Assembly (NCBI RefSeq): GCF_900120005.1 | Contig: NZ_LT635453.1 | Span: 344,263 to 408,262 of the forward strand | Direction of reading: 5' to 3' | DNA from: Holdemania sp. Marseille-P2844 | GTDB taxonomy: Bacteria > Bacillota_I > Bacilli_A > Erysipelotrichales > Erysipelotrichaceae | Length of the DNA stretch: 64,000 nt | Part shown: in pieces, positions 42,870 to 52,498 of the stretch | Position numbering within the stretch: the stretch's first letter is position 1 | Layout: each line of letters starts with the position of its first letter | Made by a program: the position numbers and the translations under genes | Notes under the pieces: model-generated | Told to the model about the DNA's origin: nothing | The model's input: the letters and a program-made list of their open reading frames with translations, nothing else | Database searches by the model: none

Positions 42870-43564
42870 TCGGTCCGGCCGCGATCGGACGGCTGAAGCA
42901 GGCGTGCGTGCTGATCGTCGGCATCGGCGGGGTCGGCGGGTATGCCGCGGAGGCACTGGGCCGCAGCGGGATCGGAAAATTAATCCTGGTCGACGCGGAC
43001 ACGGTCGCCCCCAGCAATCTCAACCGACAGATCATCGCCACGCTGGATACTTTGAACCAGTCGAAAACCGAAGTCATGGCCGCGCGCATCCGCAGCTTTG
43101 CCCCGGAATGCGAAGTCCAGGCGGTGAACGTGTTTTTCAACGAGCAGAGCGAGAGCCTGTTCGATCAGAAGATCGACTACGTGATCGACGCGATCGACAC
43201 GCTGTCAAGCAAGCTGGCGTTGATTGAAATGGCGCAGCGTCATTCTGTGCCGTGCATCAGCTCGCTGGGAATGGCGAATCGGTTTGATCCGACCCAGCTG
43301 ACCGTCACGACGCTGGATAAGACCTGCAATGATCCGCTCGCCCGGGCCCTTCGCCAGATGGTGCGCAAGCGGGGCTTCAACGCGAAGATTCCGGTTGTCT
43401 GGTCCAGGGAGCTGCCGCGCACGCAGAATCAGCTGGTCAACGCCGAAGGACAAACCTTGAAGCAGAAATATCCGCCGGCCAGTACGATCTTTGTGCCGGC
43501 CGCCGCCGGGCTGACCTGCGCTTCGGTGGTGTTTCAGGCACTGATCAATTCCATCGAAGAATAG
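42836..43564 (+). CDS. tcdA: tRNA threonylcarbamoyladenosine dehydratase TcdA
   Basis: A 242-residue E1-like ThiF-fold enzyme. It carries G-I-G-G-V-G-G-Y-A-A-E-A-L near residue 28 and D-A-D-T-V-A-P-S-N-L-N-R-Q, the ATP-binding features of the TcdA/YgdL group that cyclises t6A in tRNA to ct6A. The preceding gene (miaA) also modifies A37 of tRNA. The start is given as GTG 42836, seven bases after GGAGG; an ATG at 42830 is one base from it. Confidence 0.9.
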   Translation: METPLQRLELLVGPAAIGRLKQACVLIVGIGGVGGYAAEALGRSGIGKLILVDADTVAPSNLNRQIIATLDTLNQSKTEVMAARIRSFAPECEVQAVNVFFNEQSESLFDQKIDYVIDAIDTLSSKLALIEMAQRHSVPCISSLGMANRFDPTQLTVTTLDKTCNDPLARALRQMVRKRGFNAKIPVVWSRELPRTQNQLVNAEGQTLKQKYPPASTIFVPAAAGLTCASVVFQALINSIEE

Positions 43565-43989
43565 GCGGAAAGAACGAAAGCTTTCAGCGGTTCCGGTTGA
43601 AGGAAGAGCCGCATTCTTCTCGGGATTTCCCATGTGTTTGCCAGATTGAGCTTTTCAGCCTGCGAAAGTAAAGCTGATAAGGACAATGAAAATTCAAAGG
43701 AAACGGTGGAAATAGTAAAAACAAGAAGGCTTGTCTGTGATTTTGCCTGAACTGATCGGGCAAAAGGCGGCAAGTCTTTTTCTTCTTACTCATTCGGCAA
43801 AGAAACATTCTTCACTCTTCGTCAGGGATAAATAAGCCAAAAAAAAGGTTGTTTTCAAGAAATTGAACGTCGGAAGGATTAAAAACTGAACAAAGGATTA
43901 AAATTTACGAAAGAAGGATGAAATTACTGAAATAAGTGTACTCATCGCTGTCAGTTTTCGATATAATACCACCGTTGAGGGGGTATTTT
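43565..43989. other. gene-free stretch
   Basis: No gene is supported; open frames here are short and antisense. It holds a possible hairpin near 43740-43770 and the TATAAT and AGGGGG signals of the next gene (43960-43986). Confidence 0.45.
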
Positions 43990-45438
43990 ATGAAGCAAAT
44001 CAAGAAACTGGCCCGCCGGGGCATGGCGCAGACGCTTGCCTTGCTGGCAGCCATCTTTTTCGGCGTCACCGCCGTCTTCGGGCTGATCATGCTTGGCGAA
44101 GGCGTCGAGCAGGCGCTGATGATGGTTGTGGCGATGGTGCTGATGTTCGGAATAATCATGTTGATCTTCGTACTGATCGGCAGCGTTCCGTATCTGCGCA
44201 TCGGCAAAATGATTAAGCGTCAATGCGAGGATTTGGGAATCGAATTGAACGAAGAGGAAGAATTTGAGTTCGTGACCAAAGAGATTTCGATGAGTAAGAA
44301 CTGGATTGTCAGCGGTCTGTACGGTTCCAATTTCGCGCTGCACCGCCGCAGTATCGACCATGTCGAGGAAACGAGCTACTATCAGAAGGGGCGCACCTAT
44401 CCGATGATTCTGTTGTTTGTCGGACTGAAGAAAAAGTATAAGATTATCTGCAGCCGCAAGGGCGATTTCGAGCGGGTTACGGATGCGCTGGATCAGTGGT
44501 TCCCGCCGTTGGAGACGCCGGAAAATACAGCCGGAGAGTCTGCCGATAAGACACCGGTCAATCCGGCTGTGGAAGATCGTCAGGCTCGTCGGGACCGGAT
44601 TCTGCGGCAGGAGCAGGGCCAGAGCGGTAAGAAAACCATTGCGGCGATCCTGGGCGTTGTTGGAATGGTCGTCGTGTTCTCTGTAATCTATAACCTGCTG
44701 CCAGCGCGCACATCCGCGCCGAAAACAACGCCGAATATCGTGAGCCAGCCGCAGAAACCAAAGGCGAAAGACCGTCAGGTTGACGCGTATATCGCAACGG
44801 TCAAAGACGATCAGTTCCAGCAGATTGCCAAAGGGTTGATCGTCGAGACAGACGGCGATGAGGATTCGATTGAACCGTTGATTGTATCCAGTGAAAACAA
44901 TCAGACGAGGTTCGCCATTTACAACGGAACACCGTATTTCTTCTACGGTCAGATGGTGGTCTACGATGAAAACAACAAAGAATTAGGCACTCTTGAAATT
45001 CCGCTGGCGAAGCCTTATGAATACTGTTTCCTGAACGACTATGTCGAAGGGGCTGCCAGCAGCTACGATTATTCTGTCGCAGAATATTACTCGTTAAGCT
45101 ATGCCGCAACGGAAGCTCGTTATCAATTCACGCTCAATGGCGACGAGGAGAGCAGCTGGAGCGATATTCTGTTAGCGTCGGAAGATGTAAGCGAGGACAA
45201 CGTGGAGGAAATCTGCATGGCGGAATATTATTCCAACGTTCTTTCGCAGATCTCGTCTGAGGAATTGATGTTTTATGATGAAAATGAGCTGAGCTATGTC
45301 AATGAGGATGAAAATCAGAGATTGGACCGAGCTTCGGCGAAGTATCGCGCAGTATTGGATATTGATCGCGGCGTCATTGAGTGGTATTCTAATAACAACG
45401 GATCGGAGACGGCGTTGTCTTCGATTTCTATGAAATAA
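43990..45438 (+). CDS. multi-domain membrane protein of unknown function
   Basis: A 482-residue protein. Two transmembrane segments lie near residues 15-35 and 45-68, then a cytoplasmic part that reads like a PH-type domain (N-W-I-V-S-G-L-Y, R-S-I-D-H-V-E-E, K-K-K-Y-K-I-I-C). A third membrane segment (A-A-I-L-G-V-V-G-M-V-V-V-F) is at about residues 215-238, followed by a large acidic exterior domain rich in D and E. No family was recognised. The ATG at 43990 follows GAGGGGG. The gene ends 13 bases before the BAX-inhibitor-like gene and is probably cotranscribed. Confidence 0.65.
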   Translation: MKQIKKLARRGMAQTLALLAAIFFGVTAVFGLIMLGEGVEQALMMVVAMVLMFGIIMLIFVLIGSVPYLRIGKMIKRQCEDLGIELNEEEEFEFVTKEISMSKNWIVSGLYGSNFALHRRSIDHVEETSYYQKGRTYPMILLFVGLKKKYKIICSRKGDFERVTDALDQWFPPLETPENTAGESADKTPVNPAVEDRQARRDRILRQEQGQSGKKTIAAILGVVGMVVVFSVIYNLLPARTSAPKTTPNIVSQPQKPKAKDRQVDAYIATVKDDQFQQIAKGLIVETDGDEDSIEPLIVSSENNQTRFAIYNGTPYFFYGQMVVYDENNKELGTLEIPLAKPYEYCFLNDYVEGAASSYDYSVAEYYSLSYAATEARYQFTLNGDEESSWSDILLASEDVSEDNVEEICMAEYYSNVLSQISSEELMFYDENELSYVNEDENQRLDRASAKYRAVLDIDRGVIEWYSNNNGSETALSSISMK

Positions 45439-45451
45439 AGGAGGATATATT

Positions 45452-46150
45452 ATGGATCGTCAGGAAGTTGTTTCGTCCTTAGGAGGCGTCAGCCTTTCGC
45501 AGCATCTCACCCATACGTTTTTATGGATGACTGCCGGTTTGGCCGTCACGGCGATTGTTGCTTTTCTTACTCTGTTCAGCGGGCTGTGGATTACGATTTA
45601 TTCGTTCTCGTTGGCGCCGTTGGTGTTGTTGGTCGCACAGCTGGGCGTGGTTATTTTTCTGACCGGCAAGCTGGCTAAAATGCAGCCTTCGACGGCGAAG
45701 CTGTTGTTTCTTGCGTATTCGGCGCTGACCGGTATTACGTTCTCAATTCTGCCGCTGGCCTATGGCTTCGGCACGATGTTTATCGCTTTTGGGTTCACCG
45801 CGCTGATGTTTGGAAGCATGGCCGTCATCGGCATGACCACAAAGAAAGATTTAAGCGGTCTGGGCCCGATTCTGATGGCCGGACTGATCACGATGATCGT
45901 CATCACGATCGTCGGCTGGTTCATCAATCTGGACGCCATTTCGATGGTGATGAATTATATCATGATCGGAATTTTCCTGGGCTTGACCGCCTACGACATG
46001 CAGAAGATGAGAGCGATGTATTATGCCTGCGAATCGGAACCGGAAATGCTGGATAAGATTTCCATCTATTCCGCACTGGATCTGTATCTCGACTTCATCA
46101 ATATTTTCCTGTATGTTCTGCGGATTTTAGGCCGCAGTCAGAAAAATTGA
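45452..46150 (+). CDS. BAX inhibitor-1/YccA family membrane protein
   Basis: A 232-residue protein with seven transmembrane segments. The family signature G-L-T-A-Y-D-M-Q-K-M and the closing A-L-D-L-Y-L-D-F-I-N-I-F are present. Bacterial members are pH-sensitive calcium leak channels or modulators of the FtsH protease (YccA); no function can be assigned here. The ATG follows AAAGGAGG. It directly follows the previous membrane-protein gene. Confidence 0.92.
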   Translation: MDRQEVVSSLGGVSLSQHLTHTFLWMTAGLAVTAIVAFLTLFSGLWITIYSFSLAPLVLLVAQLGVVIFLTGKLAKMQPSTAKLLFLAYSALTGITFSILPLAYGFGTMFIAFGFTALMFGSMAVIGMTTKKDLSGLGPILMAGLITMIVITIVGWFINLDAISMVMNYIMIGIFLGLTAYDMQKMRAMYYACESEPEMLDKISIYSALDLYLDFINIFLYVLRILGRSQKN

Positions 46151-46169
46151 CAGCCAGGCTGATCTGGAA

Positions 46170-46203
46170 AGCTGACTCCTGCGAAGAGGTCAGCTTTTTT
46201 TGC
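46170..46203 (+). terminator. rho-independent terminator
   Basis: AAGCTGAC and GTCAGCTT pair around a 12-base loop (about 46170-46196) and are followed by a run of T's. Confidence 0.85.
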
Positions 46204-46390
46204 ATGGCTTGGACTCCTTTTTCAGCTGAATACTGTTCGAAGTCCGAATGACGATTGGAAAACGGCAGGGGGATCAAGTTTAAGCCATAAATGACTACCC
46301 TTTTCGCTCTCTTTCTGCAATAATAGAGATAAGGAAAGACACGTTTGAATGGGTATGTTGAAAATCGCGTCGTAAAAAAGGGAGGATAAG

Positions 46391-46732
46391 ATGAAAAACA
46401 TAAGCCGGACAGTCAGCCGCTTCTTTGTCGAAGTCATGGACGACTGGAAAATGGACTCACAATCGGCCGTTCTGACGATTACGGACAATGAACTTCGAAT
46501 TGAGGGTGAACAAATTCTTTGTTTGCCCCGGGCGCAAATCCGCAAGGTGCAGCCGTTTTTGAACGCCAGCCGCGTGGAGGCGGATCCGACATCCGGGAAA
46601 GCTCTGGAGGCGGAACCTGATCTGGCGCTGACCGTAGCCAGTCCGTCTGGAATTGACCGGCTGTTATTGATCCGGGTGCTTAAAAACGAAGGAACACGAA
46701 CAGAAAGTTTATTTGAACAGCTTCGCCAATAA
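46391..46732 (+). CDS. hypothetical small protein
   Basis: A 113-residue soluble protein. Short alternating strands (A-V-L-T-I-T-D-N-E-L-R-I-E-G and L-L-L-I-R-V-L-K) suggest a small beta-rich, perhaps PH-like domain. No family was recognised. The ATG follows GGGAGG. A terminator hairpin begins at its stop codon. Confidence 0.6.
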   Translation: MKNISRTVSRFFVEVMDDWKMDSQSAVLTITDNELRIEGEQILCLPRAQIRKVQPFLNASRVEADPTSGKALEAEPDLALTVASPSGIDRLLLIRVLKNEGTRTESLFEQLRQ

Positions 46733-46753
46733 CCGCCGCCGCGGTTATTTTCG
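46730..46753 (+). terminator. terminator overlapping a stop codon
   Basis: AACCGC (46731-46736) pairs with GCGGTT (46741-46746), followed by ATTTTCG. The T-run is short. Confidence 0.55.
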
Positions 46754-46824
46754 TCTCGCCAGGCCGGCGGTTATGGTGTAAAATAAAGAAGTCTATGCGA
46801 AACAGAACAAAAGGTGGGATGAGC

Positions 46825-48063
46825 GTGAGAAAATGGATAAGAGCACTGGCGGCCTGGGCGCTGGTCATCGGCATGATCCCGGCGATGCCGGTCAAAGCCG
46901 AAGAAGAACTGAATCTGGATGGCGAATCGGCGGTTTTGATCGACGCCGACAGCGGCGCGGTGCTGTATGAGAAAAACGCTGACGATCGCCATTATCCTGC
47001 CAGTATTACAAAAATTATGACGGTTTATCTTGCCTTAAGTCAGGGGCATCCCGATCAGATCCTGACAGCGACCGATACGGCGATTGACAACATCGACCGC
47101 AAATCCAGTCATATCTGGCTGGATTATGGCGAAGAATTATCGTTAAAAGACGCCTGTTACGCGGCGATCATGGCCAGTGCAAATGACGCGAGCAACGTTC
47201 TGGCCGAAGCGATCGGCGGATCTCAGAGCGAATTTGCGGAGATGATGAACGAGGCGGCTGCGGCGGCCGGGGCGAAGAACACCCATTTTGCCAACGCGCA
47301 TGGTCTGCCGGATGAGGACCATTACACCACCGCCTACGACATGGCGATGATTACCCGGATGGCGATTCAGAACGCGGATTTCGCGGAGATCTTCGGCACG
47401 GTGAAATATGAAATGCAGCCGACGAACAAGCAGAAGGACGTCCGTTACTTCGCTTCCGGCAACGATATGCTGAAAAAAGGCGAGTTTTTCTATGAATATG
47501 CCACCGGCGGCAAGATCGGCTGGACGGAAGATGCCGGCTACACGATCGTGACCACCGCCTCCAAAGACGGCGTGAATCTGATCGCGGTCGTTCTGAAGAA
47601 TTCCAACAAGAACGCCCGCTATACCGATACCCGGACATTGTTCGATTATGGCTTTGCCAACTACAAGCAGATCACCATTCCCGCCTCTTCCTTTGAAGAA
47701 AAGACGGTGGAGATCAAAAAGCGCGGGCAGCTGTGGGCCACGGCAAAGTTTACAATGAGCTATGATTTCAAGATTCTCGCGCAGGCTGACGACGATGAAA
47801 GTCAGTATACCGCCAGCGTAATCGTCGAGAATGAAAAGGATCCGGACACGGTTCAGGCTTACGCAATCCTGAATAAAAACGGCGTGGAAATTGCCCGGCA
47901 GGCGATGGAGAAGGAACTGGCAGTCAATGATATCAGCTTCAAGGCGACGACCTGGCCGATCATCCGAAAAGGGCTGGATCTGTTCAGCGTCGGCGTGTTC
48001 GCCGTGTTCATGGGATTGTTTTTCATCGCAGCTCTGGGGCGAATAAGCCGCCGGCGTTTGTGA
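46825..48063 (+). CDS. D-alanyl-D-alanine carboxypeptidase (S11 family)
   Basis: A 412-residue secreted low-molecular-mass penicillin-binding protein that trims the terminal D-Ala of peptidoglycan stem peptides. A signal peptide covers about residues 1-25. Active-site motifs are S-I-T-K (nucleophile Ser), S-A-N (in M-A-S-A-N-D) and K-I-G-W-T where K-T-G is usual. A C-terminal domain and a membrane helix (V-F-A-V-F-M-G-L-F-F-I-A-A-L) anchor it. GTG 46825 lies a usual distance after AAGGTGGG; ATG 46819 abuts it and ATG 46795 adds residues before the signal. Confidence 0.9.
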   Translation: MRKWIRALAAWALVIGMIPAMPVKAEEELNLDGESAVLIDADSGAVLYEKNADDRHYPASITKIMTVYLALSQGHPDQILTATDTAIDNIDRKSSHIWLDYGEELSLKDACYAAIMASANDASNVLAEAIGGSQSEFAEMMNEAAAAAGAKNTHFANAHGLPDEDHYTTAYDMAMITRMAIQNADFAEIFGTVKYEMQPTNKQKDVRYFASGNDMLKKGEFFYEYATGGKIGWTEDAGYTIVTTASKDGVNLIAVVLKNSNKNARYTDTRTLFDYGFANYKQITIPASSFEEKTVEIKKRGQLWATAKFTMSYDFKILAQADDDESQYTASVIVENEKDPDTVQAYAILNKNGVEIARQAMEKELAVNDISFKATTWPIIRKGLDLFSVGVFAVFMGLFFIAALGRISRRRL

Positions 48064-48070
48064 GTAAGGG

Positions 48071-48096
48071 AAAGAGGAAAACCTCTTTTTCTTTTT
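48071..48096 (+). terminator. rho-independent terminator after the carboxypeptidase gene
   Basis: AAAGAGG (48071-48077) pairs with CCTCTTT (48082-48088), followed by TTCTTTTT. Confidence 0.85.
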
Positions 48097-48165
48097 GGCA
48101 AATTCAGGTACAATGAAAAGCAAAGAGAATGATAAGGAACAGAAAAAAGGTAGAGGGGACAGAAA

Positions 48166-48981
48166 ATGCTCAAATTGTTGGTTACCGATCTGGATGGAAC
48201 ATTGCTGAAAATTGGAAACGAGCTGTCAGCCGGGATCAGTGATGAAAACCGGGAAGCTCTGACGGCGTTTGTCAACGAAGGCGGGCATGTGGCGATCGCC
48301 AGCTCGCGGGGGGCGGACGCTCAGACCCTGATCAGCGGTTTACTGGGGGTTCCGGTCGCTGCGATCGGAATGAACGGGTTTATCATTTTAAATGAAGACG
48401 GAGAAAAAATTAACGAGCACTGGATGGAGTTTGACGACTTTGCGGAACTGGCAGAATTCATTCAGAAACATCGGATCAACGGTTCCCTGATCACCCGCGG
48501 GGATGATGGCGGTTCCTATGGTTTTGGCAGCGAAGCGACTTATCCCCAGCGGTTAACGCCGGACAGTCCGGTTATCCGGCAGAACTGGCGGCTGGAATTT
48601 GCGGATTTTGCCTCGCGCTCGGGCCGCTGTTCAAAGATCAGCTTGTTTGTGGAACCCGCCCAGCACAGCGAAGCGTCGCGGCTTTTGCACGCCGCCTTTG
48701 ACGGTCGGTTTGAGATTGCGGCTTCGGATGTGGATATGTTGGACGTGAGTCCGGTCGGGATCAACAAGGGCAGCGGTATTCTGGAACTGGCGCGGGCGGC
48801 AGGAATTCACAAAGACGAGATTGCGGTGGTCGGGGATAATGAAAACGATTTGTCGATGTTCAAGGTCATTCCGTTAAGCTATTGCATCGACCATGCGGCC
48901 CCGGCTATTCAGGCGCAGGCTTCCTGCAGTGTCGCAACGGTGGCGCAGGCGTTGGCACTGGCGCGGAAAGCGGCGGAGTAA
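48166..48981 (+). CDS. Cof-type HAD-IIB family phosphatase
   Basis: A 271-residue HAD hydrolase, paralogue of the one at 6.8 kb. Motif I is D-L-D-G-T-L-L, motif II is A-S-S-R-G, the Lys is in G-I-N-K-G-S-G, and the metal loop is G-D-N-E-N-D. The substrate is unknown. The ATG lies about 12 bases after GAGGGG. It is transcribed alone and followed by a strong terminator. Confidence 0.9.
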   Translation: MLKLLVTDLDGTLLKIGNELSAGISDENREALTAFVNEGGHVAIASSRGADAQTLISGLLGVPVAAIGMNGFIILNEDGEKINEHWMEFDDFAELAEFIQKHRINGSLITRGDDGGSYGFGSEATYPQRLTPDSPVIRQNWRLEFADFASRSGRCSKISLFVEPAQHSEASRLLHAAFDGRFEIAASDVDMLDVSPVGINKGSGILELARAAGIHKDEIAVVGDNENDLSMFKVIPLSYCIDHAAPAIQAQASCSVATVAQALALARKAAE

Positions 48982-49020
48982 ACGGTTATCCATCGGAAAG
49001 AGAGAGCACAGGCATAAGTA

Positions 49021-49048
49021 AAAAAATCTGGACATCCAGATTTTTTTT
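49021..49048 (+). terminator. rho-independent terminator
   Basis: AAAAAATCTGG (49021-49031) and CCAGATTTTTT (49036-49046) pair perfectly around a four-base loop and continue in T's. Confidence 0.92.
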
Positions 49049-49371
49049 CAGGAGAGATGACCAATGAAATGGATCAAAATCGGGCGATCCTTTCCCAGCA
49101 TCGGCAGCTGAGTCCTGCCCGATTTCAGACATGGCAGAAGATCGCGCATGCTGCAGAGGAGCTGACTTATCGTCTGCAAGCTTTCCTGATGGAATAGCTT
49201 CTCGATCTCCTGCGGCGTCGTACAGGTGCGGTTTTTTACATGCGGACTGCCGTTCAAATCAAAAACCTTCCTTCCGATCACGTCCCTTGTCTGCTTTTAT
49301 TACAGCGTGTTCCTCGAGGAAAAAGAAAAAAGGATGATCTTCATCAAGAAGAACATCCCTTTCCGGGTTTG
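49049..49371. other. gene-free stretch with a doubtful ORF
   Basis: A 77-codon minus-strand frame (49048-49281) contains protein-like text (T-T-P-Q-E-I-E-K-L-F-H) but overlaps the terminator and has no convincing ribosome site. It may be a gene remnant; no function can be given. Confidence 0.35.
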
Positions 49372-50409
49372 TTATTGATAGGCGATCGCTGCCCACATCT
49401 TACCGGAGTAGCCGATTGCGATCTTTGTCGAGCTGCTGCTCAGGATGATCGCCCGATGGCCTGAAGAATTCATCCACCAGTTGAATTTATCCTGCACAGT
49501 GCTGCCGGCGTAGGTCAGAATCTCCAGCGGATGACTGTAAGAAACGCCGTATTCATCAAACGCCGTTTTATAATGGGAACCATCCGGACGTTTGTGGGAA
49601 ACATAACCTGCCGCTTCCGAAGCGCGGACGCCAATCGCCGCCTGCGCGTTTTCATCGCCCAGCGACAACGGATCCAAACCGGCATCGGCGCGGGCATTGT
49701 TGATCAGGTTCAACATGGATGTAATCGCGTCGCCAGCGACCACGCCGCTGGATTTCGGCTTCGGTTTTTCCTTGACCTGGACGCCCAGCGTGGCAAAACC
49801 CACGTTGCCGGAAGCGTCAGCGATCGAGAAATAAACTTCATATTCGCCGCTTTGAGAAGCGTCGACATAATTCTCTACCCACAGCTGCTGGATGTCTAAC
49901 GGTTCCAGACTGTTGTCGGAAACAGATTCCACCCAATCCAGCGGATTCCATTCCTCTTCGTATTCCAAACGGATGTGCGGATACTTTAATTCAATGACCG
50001 GAGCGGTTGTATCCTGAATGTCCAGGGTCACTTCGCGCGACAAGGTTGTCTGCAGCAGACTGTTCTGCGCAGCGCTGTTGTTCAGCGTCAAATGAACCAT
50101 GACATCCTGTTGTCCAATTTTGCTCAAGTCTAACTGATCGATTTTAATTTCGGCATTCGTCAGATCAGCGGCCGGGGCCATCAATGTCGTTTCTTCGGCC
50201 GGGACACTGACAGCGGCTTCCTGAAATAACGCTGTTTTAATTTTATCAGCGGCATTCAGGTCGTTAATTTCCAGACGGATCGTTGGCTTGACGTCTGCTT
50301 CGGATTCACCCTCGGCTCGGATCGGAGAAGTGATCGCCGCAGTGGTAAAGCATGTAAGCAAGGTAACGATCGTTAATGAACTGGAAAGAGCTTTATGTTT
50401 TTGAGTCAT
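49372..50409 (-). CDS. secreted CAP-domain protein
   Basis: A 345-residue exported protein. A signal peptide (about residues 1-33) is followed by two immunoglobulin-like beta domains (D-T-T-A-P-V-I-E-L near residue 125 and a second segment ending G-N-V-G-F-A-T-L-G-V). The C-terminal 125 residues are a CAP/SCP domain (L-N-L-I-N-N-A-R, then S-E-A-A-G-Y-V-S-H, then G-H-R-A-I-I-L). CAP proteins act outside the cell; bacterial functions are mostly unknown. The ATG at 50409 follows AAGGAGG; the longer frame to 50511 lacks a ribosome site and precedes the signal. Confidence 0.85.
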   Translation of the reverse strand: MTQKHKALSSSLTIVTLLTCFTTAAITSPIRAEGESEADVKPTIRLEINDLNAADKIKTALFQEAAVSVPAEETTLMAPAADLTNAEIKIDQLDLSKIGQQDVMVHLTLNNSAAQNSLLQTTLSREVTLDIQDTTAPVIELKYPHIRLEYEEEWNPLDWVESVSDNSLEPLDIQQLWVENYVDASQSGEYEVYFSIADASGNVGFATLGVQVKEKPKPKSSGVVAGDAITSMLNLINNARADAGLDPLSLGDENAQAAIGVRASEAAGYVSHKRPDGSHYKTAFDEYGVSYSHPLEILTYAGSTVQDKFNWWMNSSGHRAIILSSSSTKIAIGYSGKMWAAIAYQ

Positions 50410-50953
50410 AATTTCCTCCTTCGGTTCACGACCATGATTATTGTATAATGAAATAATTTCGATGGCAAATTGAATAAGGAAATTTTCACAGAATTCACAT
50501 GAAAATCCCACATTTGAAGGCCTTTTTGTTAAAAATGGGAGAAAATTCCTTCGTTTTTCTTTCCCGGAAATTCATAAAAATTTAAGAATTCCGTAGACAC
50601 TTCTTCAAAAATGACTAGCAAAACCGACTCATTCTGAGTGAATCCGCAGACAAAATGACGTTTTTGTCAGATTTCCAATGCGGGCGATCGGTCAAGATTC
50701 TTCTTGAAAAAAGGTAAAAATATCAGATTTTTTAACCTTCAATTTTTGTGATGGCACCGCTTGCATTTTCGGGGTGAAAGGGCGGTGCGGGCAGCCTGAA
50801 AATTCAGCTGAAAACCAAGCTTGAGATGCGATAAGCATAACCGAAGCGGGTGGAAATTTTGAGACGGTGCATAACCGAAAATGAAAAAGTCCGGATCGTT
50901 GCGAAGACGTCCAGACCTGTTAAAACGTGAGCGAAGCGGAAATTCGCAGCGGG
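50410..50953. other. gene-free stretch
   Basis: The left half is the AT-rich upstream region of the CAP gene, with an imperfect 25-base palindrome near 50715-50740 (GGTAAAAAT...TTTTTTAACC). No gene was found. Confidence 0.45.
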
Positions 50954-52216
50954 TTATTTTCCCCGCTTCAATTCTGCCAGATTTTTGGAGCGAACATAGC
51001 GTTTTAATGATTCATAGTTGGCCGCCAGCTGTTTTTCATAGGCCGAGGTGGCCTGCGGTTGGTAAAACCGTTTGGTTCGGATCGCGTCGGGCAGATATTG
51101 AATCTTGTGCCACAAATCGGGACGATCATAAGGATACTTGTCTTCTTCCTTCATGCCGACCGGGGTGAAACGCAGATAGGCCGGCACCGGCGGATCGCTG
51201 GCTTCCGCTTCCGCCATCGCGGCCTGGATCGCCAGTTCGCCTGACTTGGATTTTGGGGACAGCGCCAAGTCGATCACCGCAACGCCCAAGGGAATCATGC
51301 CTTCCGGGAAACCCACGCGCTTGGCGGCGTCGATCGCCGAGATCGTGCGGGCCACTGCGGCCGGATTGCCCAGCCCGATATCCTCATAGGCGATGACCAG
51401 CAGCCGCCGCTCGATCGAGTCCATATCACCCGCCTGAATCAGCCGCGCCAGATAATATAAGGAAGCGTCCACATCGCTGCCGCGGATCGCTTTCTGAAAT
51501 GCGCTGACGGCGTCGTAATGTCCGTCGCCGTCCTTGTCGATGCCCTGTACCGGCCGCTGGACATATTGCCGCACCAGTTCCGGGCTGATCACCGGTTCAT
51601 CGCTGGCGATCGCGCACAGCTCGAGGACGTTCAAGGCATAGCGGATGTCTCCGCCGCAATAGCTGGCGATCAGTTCGGCTGCTCTCGGATCCAGTCTGAC
51701 TTGTCCGTTTAAGCCCTTTTCACTGGCTGCCGCACGGTTGAGCGCCGCGATGATATCGTCGGTTTCCAACGGCTTGATCGCGAACAAATGACAGCGGGAA
51801 CGGATTGCCGGATTGATCGCCATCGTCGGATTGGAGGTCGTCGCGCCAATCAGGATAATCCGCCCGTTTTCCACATGCGGCAGAAGCAGATCCTGCTTGT
51901 CCTTATTTAAGCGGTGAACTTCGTCGATGATTAAGACGAGTCCGTCGTAAAATTTAGCTTCCTCAAAAATGGTGTCGAGTTCTTTTTTATTGCCGGTGAC
52001 GGCGTTGAACAGCCGGTAAGGCAGATGCAGCTCGTTGGCCAGCACTGAGGCCAGCGTCGTTTTGCCCGTCCCCGGCGGCCCGTAAAAGATCATCGAAAAC
52101 AACCGGCCCTGTTCAATACAGCGCCGGATCACCTGCCCGGGTCCGATGAGATGCTGCTGACCGATCACCTCGTCCAAAGTTTCCGGCCGCATTCGAAAGG
52201 CTAAAGGTTGTTTCAT
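50954..52216 (-). CDS. rarA: replication-associated recombination protein RarA
   Basis: A 420-residue AAA+ ATPase of the RarA/MgsA/WRNIP1 family that acts at stalled replication forks. Walker A is G-P-P-G-T-G-K-T-T, Walker B is L-I-I-D-E-V-H-R, and sensor 1 is I-G-A-T-T-S-N-P. The C-terminal oligomerisation domain (S-D-V-D-A-S-L-Y-Y-L-A-R and P-Y-D-R-P) is complete. It is monocistronic. Confidence 0.96.
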   Translation of the reverse strand: MKQPLAFRMRPETLDEVIGQQHLIGPGQVIRRCIEQGRLFSMIFYGPPGTGKTTLASVLANELHLPYRLFNAVTGNKKELDTIFEEAKFYDGLVLIIDEVHRLNKDKQDLLLPHVENGRIILIGATTSNPTMAINPAIRSRCHLFAIKPLETDDIIAALNRAAASEKGLNGQVRLDPRAAELIASYCGGDIRYALNVLELCAIASDEPVISPELVRQYVQRPVQGIDKDGDGHYDAVSAFQKAIRGSDVDASLYYLARLIQAGDMDSIERRLLVIAYEDIGLGNPAAVARTISAIDAAKRVGFPEGMIPLGVAVIDLALSPKSKSGELAIQAAMAEAEASDPPVPAYLRFTPVGMKEEDKYPYDRPDLWHKIQYLPDAIRTKRFYQPQATSAYEKQLAANYESLKRYVRSKNLAELKRGK

Positions 52217-52411
52217 GCGATCAACTCCTTCGTCTTATTTTACCATCTGAAAACAAAATAGGAAACGTTTCTTCTTTCCGGCAGCCGAAGTGCTTGGGCA
52301 GGTCCGGAAGAATCGTGCTTTTCAGGAGTTTGCGCAGAGAAATTAGGAAAACAGAAACGAGAGTGAGAACTGATTCTGTTTGATAACGACCGCTTTGCAT
52401 CCTCTCTGTGC

Positions 52412-52439
52412 TTGCGGTGCAACGGTTTTCCGTTATAAT
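52412..52439 (+). promoter_or_regulatory. promoter of dtd
   Basis: TTGCGG (52412-52417) and TATAAT (52434-52439) are separated by 16 bases and lie 60 bases before the dtd start. Confidence 0.65.
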
Positions 52440-52498
52440 TAAAGAGAAGAAAGACAGAAAACTAAAAATGAGAAAGGTTTCTTATCAGGGAGGAAGTC

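Noticed and set aside
42836..43564. E1-like ThiF protein as an antiphage (CBASS-type) component
   Set aside because: It has the TcdA form and sits in a mutL-miaA-tcdA housekeeping cluster with no nucleotidyltransferase nearby.
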